Assembly (NCBI GenBank): GCA_905233795.1
Contig: CAJOFP010000013.1
Span: forward strand, 1 to 9,812
Reading direction: 5' to 3'
DNA: 9,812 bases
Source of the DNA: an uncultured Oscillibacter sp.
Lineage (GTDB): Bacteria > Bacillota > Clostridia > Oscillospirales > Oscillospiraceae
In this document: piece by piece, positions 6,097 through 9,812 of the stretch
Position numbering within the stretch: position 1 is the stretch's first letter
How the letters are laid out: every line of letters starts with the position of its first letter
The notes under the pieces: generated by a model
What the model saw: the letters and a program-made list of their open reading frames with translations, nothing else
Database searches by the model: none
Told to the model about the DNA's origin: nothing
Position numbers and translations under genes: made by a program

Positions 6097-6385
6097 AGAT
6101 TTGAATTTCCTCCGATTGAATCCGGGTTAAAAATTTCGCGTCCAGACTGTCTGTCGTCAACAAATCCACTTCCCGTTCCAGTCGCTTTTGCAAATCCAGA
6201 CGCAATCCAGACAGCGCGAACAATCCCCGCAGATTCCCCTTGTCAATTCTTATATCCACGTCGCTTTCCGGGGTGGCCTCTCCTCTGGCGTAAGAGCCGA
6301 ATAAATACGCCCGTTTCAATCCGTACTGTCCGCCTAAATCGGAAACAATACCGCGGATTTCGTCCAGTTCCAACGTCCGCGCCAT
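6083..6385 (-). CDS. mntA: MntA-like minimal nucleotidyltransferase antitoxin
   Basis: A 100-residue MNT-fold nucleotidyltransferase. The GSX10DXD active site is GSYARGEATPESDVD (G30, S31, D42, D44), and a third acidic residue is D73 in REVDLL. In characterised pairs this protein adenylylates the HEPN partner on its RX4HXY tyrosine and neutralises it. The family signature ARTLELDEI at the N-terminus precedes the helix leading to LFGSYARG. The ATG has GGGGGTGG 7 bases upstream and a strong promoter about 60 bases away. It is the first gene of mntA-hepT, probably continuing into treR. Confidence 0.9.
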   Translation of the reverse strand: MARTLELDEIRGIVSDLGGQYGLKRAYLFGSYARGEATPESDVDIRIDKGNLRGLFALSGLRLDLQKRLEREVDLLTTDSLDAKFLTRIQSEEIQIYGNE

Positions 6386-6422
6386 AACGACGCCACCCCC
6401 TTTTTTATTCGCTTTTTGATTT

Positions 6423-6438
6423 ATATAATATATTATAT
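6423..6438. promoter_or_regulatory. 16-base AT palindrome in the mntA leader, possible operator
   Basis: ATATAATATATTATAT is a perfect 16-base palindrome lying just downstream of the predicted mntA transcription start. This position would suit an autoregulatory operator. The all-A/T composition lowers confidence. Confidence 0.35.
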
Positions 6439-6445
6439 TTATTAA

Positions 6446-6474
6446 ATTATAGCATGATTTTAAAAAATACGCAA
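6446..6474 (-). promoter_or_regulatory. Promoter of mntA-hepT(-treR)
   Basis: Minus-strand TTGCGT (-35, 6469-6474), a 17-base spacer and a perfect TATAAT (-10, 6446-6451), with an extended -10 TG one base before it. It is the strongest minus-strand promoter upstream of treR that I can find. Confidence 0.75.
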
Positions 6475-6527
6475 GACGGGGATTTTGGATTTATAAAATA
6501 AAAATAATAATAAATTTTGATTCTGTC

Positions 6528-6569
6528 AAATCGCACAAATAAGAGGCTTTGAATTTGTGCGGTTTTTTT
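6528..6569 (+). terminator. Orphan intrinsic terminator upstream of the treB promoter
   Basis: CGCACAAAT (6532-6540) pairs perfectly with ATTTGTGCG (6553-6561). The stem can extend by a G-T and several A-T pairs, and it is followed by seven T's (6563-6569). It is a textbook plus-strand terminator. No plus-strand gene lies upstream of it, and it ends before the treB promoter, so it is not a treB attenuator. Confidence 0.65.
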
Positions 6570-6591
6570 CGCGTTTTTTTGTTTATCGCGC

Positions 6592-6620
6592 TTGACATAG
6601 ATGTTTGAACAAGTTAAAAT
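6592..6620 (+). promoter_or_regulatory. treB promoter
   Basis: A perfect TTGACA (6592-6597), a 17-base spacer and TAAAAT (6615-6620). The leader to the treB ATG is about 150 bases. One of three spaced TTTGAA-type motifs lies inside the spacer, where a repressor would block RNA polymerase. Confidence 0.75.
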
Positions 6621-6678
6621 AAATTTAATCAGGTTGTTTGAATTTAATAAATTTATTTATCGGATTTGTTGAATCAAC
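6603..6678. promoter_or_regulatory. Three spaced GTTTGAA-type motifs, candidate TreR sites
   Basis: GTTTGAA occurs at 6603-6609 and 6636-6642. GTTGAATCAAC, an 11-base palindrome around a central A, lies at 6668-6678. The GAA cores are 33 and 31 bases apart, about three helical turns. The first lies between the -35 and -10; the others are in the early leader. Assignment to TreR is inference from position. The motifs differ from the TTGTATATACAA type that I recall for Bacillus TreR. Confidence 0.35.
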
Positions 6679-6775
6679 TTGCAACTTGAAAAATACGGCG
6701 GCGGTTTTATGGTTTCGCCGTCGGAACGGGAAAGCGTGTAAAGCGCGAAAATAGGAAAGGGGATGCAAAATTTAT

Positions 6776-8743
6776 ATGGGAAAATTCACGGAGGACGCGA
6801 AAGAATTGCTGTCGGCGATTGGCGGCAGCGGAAACATCGCGGCGGTATCGCATTGCATTACGCGTATGCGTTATGTGCTGGTCGATCCGAAAAAGGCGGA
6901 TATTAAACGTATTGAGAGTATCGGCTCTGTCAAAGGCACGTTCACGCAGGCCGGACAGTTTCAGGTGATTATCGGAAACGAGGTCGCGGATTTCTATGAC
7001 GATTTCGCGGCGGTGTCGGGCGTGTCGGGCGTGTCGAAAGAACAGGTCAAGAGCATGTCGAAACAGAATCAGAATATATTGCAAAAGCTCATGACTTCTC
7101 TCGCGGAAATATTCGCGCCGTTAATCCCGGCGATTATCACGGGCGGCTTGATTCTGGGCTTCCGGAATATTATTGACAGTATGGAAGTTTTCAACGGCGC
7201 GACGCTGGTTTCGCAAAGCCAGTTCTGGGCGGGGATTGATCATTTCCTGTGGCTGATTGGTGAAGCCGTATTCCATGTCGGAATCCCGGTGGGAATCTGC
7301 TGGACGGTCATGAAAAAAATGGGCGGCACGGAAATGCTGGGCATTATACTGGGCTTGACGCTTGTTTCCGGGCAGTTGACAAACGCTTACGGCGTGGCGG
7401 ACGCGCTCGCCAACGGGACAATTAATCAATGGGATTTCGGATTTATTAAAGTCAATATGATTGGCTATCAGGCGCAGGTATTGCCGGCGATTCTGGCGGC
7501 GTTTACTCTCGCGTATTTAGAGCGATTTTTCAAGAAAATATCGCCGAAAGTCGTTTCGATGATACTTGTCCCGTTCTGTTCGCTGTTATGCGCGGTCATG
7601 GCGGCGCATTTCGTACTGGGGCCGATTGGATGGAAAATCGGCGCGGTTATTTCTGACATCGTATACGCCGGAATCAGCGGGTCATTCCGGGTCTTATTCG
7701 GCGCGGTATTCGGTTTCTTCTACGCGCCGTTGGTAATAACCGGCTTGCATCATATGAGTAACGCGATTGACTTGCAGTTAATAGCCGGTTCACAGGGCAC
7801 AGCCCATCCGGGGACGATGTTATGGCCCATGATAGCGTTATCTAATATCGCTCAAGGCTCGGCGGTTCTGGGCATGATCGCCTTACAGCGTAAAAGCGCG
7901 AAATCACAGGAATTAAATATCCCGTCTTGTATATCGTGCTATCTTGGCGTCACGGAACCGGCGATGTTCGGCATTAATTTAAAATATGTATTTCCGTTTA
8001 TATGCGGCATGATTGGTTCCTGCGCGGCGGGTATCGTCAGCACGGCGACCAGCGTCACGGCGACGGCGATTGGCGTCGGCGGTCTGCCGGGTATTTTGTC
8101 GATAAGACCGGAATATATGGCGTCATTCGGAATTTGTATGATCATTGCGATTGTTGTCCCGTTTGTATTGACTTACATTGTCGGACATCAAAAGGGATTG
8201 GACGCGGAAGCGGCGGCGGAAGCGGAAGCCGAGCGTCTGGACGCTGAAGCGGCCGTGACCGACGCGGCGGCGAAAGCGGCCCACGCGCCGGTGGATTTCA
8301 AAGCGTTCCTGACCGGCAAGACAGTGGCGATAGAAAACGTCCCCGATCAGACATTCGCCGAAAAAGTCTTGGGCGACGGGATAGCGATTGAACCGACCAG
8401 TAATATTTTACTTGCCCCGGCTGATAGCTTAGTATCACAGACAATGGACGGAAGCAATCACGCGTTGGGATTGACGTTGCCGAACGGGATTGAGATTTTA
8501 CTGCATATCGGTTTAGATACCGTCGGAATGAACGGCGACGGATTTGAAATACACGTCCGGCGCGGACAGCGTGTAAAGGCCGGGGATAAATTAATTACGT
8601 TCGATCCGGTGAAAATCAAAGCGGCGGGACATCCCATGATTACCATGATGGTTATCACGGACGACGGCGAATATAAGAAATTTAAATTTGATTCTGACAA
8701 ATCCGTTACAGCGGGACAGGATTTCATCGCCCACGCGGAATAA
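6776..8743 (+). CDS. treB: Trehalose-specific PTS permease, EIIB-EIIC-EIIA fusion
   Basis: Imports trehalose across the membrane while phosphorylating it to trehalose-6-phosphate. The EIIB domain (1-85) carries the phosphocysteine C27 in SHCITRMRYVL. EIIC (about 100-472) is multi-spanning, with HHMSNAIDLQLIAGSQGT and LWPMIALSNIAQGSAVLG, blocks typical of TreB rather than sucrose or beta-glucoside permeases. Residues 472-512 are an Ala/Glu-rich linker. Residues 513-655 are a glucose-type EIIA with the phosphohistidine H577 in LLHIGLDTV and a second active-site histidine H562 in NHALGL. Many TreB proteins lack EIIA and borrow EIIA-Glc; this one should need only EI and HPr. The start ATG at 6776 has AAAGGGGAT about 12 bases upstream; the nearer ATG (6763) is out of frame. 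treC follows. Confidence 0.93.
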   Translation: MGKFTEDAKELLSAIGGSGNIAAVSHCITRMRYVLVDPKKADIKRIESIGSVKGTFTQAGQFQVIIGNEVADFYDDFAAVSGVSGVSKEQVKSMSKQNQNILQKLMTSLAEIFAPLIPAIITGGLILGFRNIIDSMEVFNGATLVSQSQFWAGIDHFLWLIGEAVFHVGIPVGICWTVMKKMGGTEMLGIILGLTLVSGQLTNAYGVADALANGTINQWDFGFIKVNMIGYQAQVLPAILAAFTLAYLERFFKKISPKVVSMILVPFCSLLCAVMAAHFVLGPIGWKIGAVISDIVYAGISGSFRVLFGAVFGFFYAPLVITGLHHMSNAIDLQLIAGSQGTAHPGTMLWPMIALSNIAQGSAVLGMIALQRKSAKSQELNIPSCISCYLGVTEPAMFGINLKYVFPFICGMIGSCAAGIVSTATSVTATAIGVGGLPGILSIRPEYMASFGICMIIAIVVPFVLTYIVGHQKGLDAEAAAEAEAERLDAEAAVTDAAAKAAHAPVDFKAFLTGKTVAIENVPDQTFAEKVLGDGIAIEPTSNILLAPADSLVSQTMDGSNHALGLTLPNGIEILLHIGLDTVGMNGDGFEIHVRRGQRVKAGDKLITFDPVKIKAAGHPMITMMVITDDGEYKKFKFDSDKSVTAGQDFIAHAE

Positions 8744-8755
8744 AATAAAATTATA

Positions 8756-8792
8756 AAATACGGGGGGAGACGCGCCGCTTCCCCCTGTATTT
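8756..8792 (+). terminator. Hairpin after treB, possible terminator or attenuator
   Basis: AAATACGGGGGGA (8756-8768) can pair with TTCCCCCTGTATTT (8779-8792), including one G-T pair. It lies 13 bases after the treB stop. The T-run is short and lies partly in the stem, so it may be only partial and reduce treC expression relative to treB. Confidence 0.5.
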
Positions 8793-8796
8793 AGAA

Positions 8797-8912
8797 CCTG
8801 TTGGAAAAATAAAAACCCTTCCCCCTGTCCCCCTTCCCTTTCAGGGACGGGGGAACGAAATCCGGGAAAGTCCCATTTGAACTGGAAACGAAATCCGGGA
8901 AAGTCCCCCCTG
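8797..8912. repeat. C-rich/G-rich intergenic repeat, copy B (right end missing)
   Basis: Identical to copy A over 45 bases (8814-8858). It keeps the shared AATCCGGGAAAG block, here present twice (8861-8872 and 8892-8903). It follows copy A up to CCCCCCTG (8905-8912), then lacks the GGGGGG hairpin arm and the right terminal repeat seen in A. Its right edge passes directly into treC coding sequence. Confidence 0.65.
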
Positions 8913-8914
8913 TT

Positions 8915-9812
8915 TGTGATTCTAACGGGGACGGAATCGGCGATATAAACGGAATAAGAAGCAAATTAAATTATATAAAAAGTCTGGGCGCGGATTATAT
9001 CTGGGTAACGCCGTTTTTCCCGTCGCCGATGTTTGATAACGGATACGATGTCGCGGACTATTGCGCGGTCAATCCCCTGTTCGGGACAATGCAGGACTGT
9101 GAAAATATGATCGCCGAGGCGGATAAACTGGGAATCGGCTTCATGTTTGATATGGTATTTAATCACACGTCATGGGATCATGAATGGTTTAAAAAGGCGT
9201 TGACGGGAGACCCGGAATATATGAATTATTATATTTTCCGGGACGGCGTGAACGGCGGTTCGCCGCTGGACTGGACGTGCAGTTTCGGTACGCCCGCGTG
9301 GGAATATGTGGAGAGTTTAGATAAATGGTACTTGCATTTATTTGACAAGTCACAGCCGGATTTAAACTGGGAAAATCCGAAAGTCAGGGAAGAGTTAAAG
9401 AATGTAATTAGATTCTGGAAGAAAAAAGGCGTAAAAGGATTTAGATTTGATGTATTTAATTTAATATCGAAACCGGAAAATCTTGAGAAATGCGGCCCCG
9501 GCGCGGGGACAAGATATTGCAAAGACGGCCCCCGGATTCACGAGTTTATACGCGAAGTCGTGACGGATACGGGCATTGAAAGCATGATTACAGTGGGGGA
9601 AATGGCGTCCACGACGCTGGAAAATTGTATTAAATATTCTAATCCCGAAAATCATGAATTGTCGATGTGTTTTAATTTCCATCAGTTGAAAGTGGATTAT
9701 AAAGACGGGGACAAATGGTCGTTAATGCCGCCGGATTTAATAAAACTGCGTGAAGTGTTTCAGGAATGGCAGGAGGAAATGTCGCGCCGGGGCGGCTGGA
9801 ACGCGGTTTTCT
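8915..9812 (+). CDS. treC: Trehalose-6-phosphate hydrolase TreC, 5'-truncated and cut by the window end
   Basis: A GH13 enzyme that hydrolyses trehalose-6-phosphate to glucose and glucose-6-phosphate, completing the treB pathway. The TreC-like frame begins at CDSNGDGIGD. It continues with WVTPFFPSP, NGYDVADY, DMVFNHTS (region I), FRFDVFNLISK (region II nucleophile Asp), TVGEMAST (region III acid Glu), then FNFHQLKVDY and GGWNAVF. The last blocks match E. coli TreC closely by memory. The family normally begins about 20 residues earlier, with a VIYQIYPKSF strand of the barrel; here that part is absent. The frame stays open back to a TAA at 8810-8812 but contains no ATG, GTG or TTG. The first in-frame ATG (9029) is inside the barrel. 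It is therefore probably a damaged gene, unless it starts at CTG or the sequence is misassembled. Confidence 0.85.

Noticed and set aside
6621..6775. Riboswitch in the treB leader
   Set aside because: The leader is about 150 bases with a weak ACGGCG/CGCCGT pairing (6695-6721), but no known aptamer pattern and no terminator before the start codon.
6707..7429. Minus-strand ORFs antisense to treB
   Set aside because: They lie opposite well-conserved EIIB and EIIC sequence and have no initiation signals; they are reading-frame shadows.
8002..8247. A plus-strand ORF of 81 codons inside treB
   Set aside because: It overlaps conserved permease sequence out of frame and is Gly/Arg-rich from G+C-biased codons.
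2726..8912. CRISPR array
   Set aside because: The repeats are few, widely separated, variable in length and internally palindromic, with no regular spacers and no cas genes.
1..9812. tRNA or rRNA genes
   Set aside because: I saw no cloverleaf with a GTTCRA-type T-arm and no rRNA-like stretches on either strand.

Overview
The window looks like a Bacillota chromosome, most likely Clostridia-like. The evidence is TTG starts behind strong AGGAGG-type ribosome binding sites, sigma-A-type promoters, a Clostridia-type cardiolipin synthase, LuxS, a TreR/TreB/TreC trehalose set, and a PH-domain protein of a kind I know from Lachnospiraceae and Ruminococcaceae relatives. Coding DNA has mixed G+C. The spacers are very AT-rich and carry islands of C-rich/G-rich repeats. 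The taxonomic call is inference.

Left end (1-337, minus strand): a two-gene overlapping cassette. It holds a 74-residue stand-alone colicin E3-type 16S rRNase domain and a downstream partner cut by the window edge, which is probably its antitoxin or immunity protein. It diverges from cls (520-2064), a membrane cardiolipin synthase with two HKD motifs. luxS follows on the minus strand (2116-2640), with its own promoter and terminator. Next on the plus strand is a 311-codon ORF (2901-3836). It appears to be an in-frame join of an unknown charged helical protein and a PH-domain protein that keeps its own ribosome binding site and start. After it comes a secreted NodB-type polysaccharide deacetylase (3998-4711).

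Right half: a trehalose locus. treR (repressor, minus), treB (plus; EIIB-EIIC-EIIA in one chain) and treC (plus; trehalose-6-phosphate hydrolase, running off the window) would take up trehalose, phosphorylate it and split it. An MntA-HepT toxin-antitoxin pair sits between treR and treB. It is in the right orientation to be co-transcribed into treR. The 390-bp gap between mntA and treB holds two divergent promoters, an orphan intrinsic terminator and spaced TTTGAA-type repeats that may be repressor sites.

Three C-rich/G-rich intergenic elements (2726-2867, 4761-4917, 8797-8912) share the core CCCCCTGTCCCCCT. The middle one has clear terminal inverted repeats and nested hairpins, like a MITE. 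The last abuts treC exactly where its start codon and about the first 20 residues should be, and no ATG, GTG or TTG start remains in frame upstream. treC is therefore probably 5'-damaged.

The observations most worth following are the miniature colicin E3-like module, the treC/repeat junction, the fused PH ORF, and the toxin-antitoxin pair wired into the trehalose repressor.
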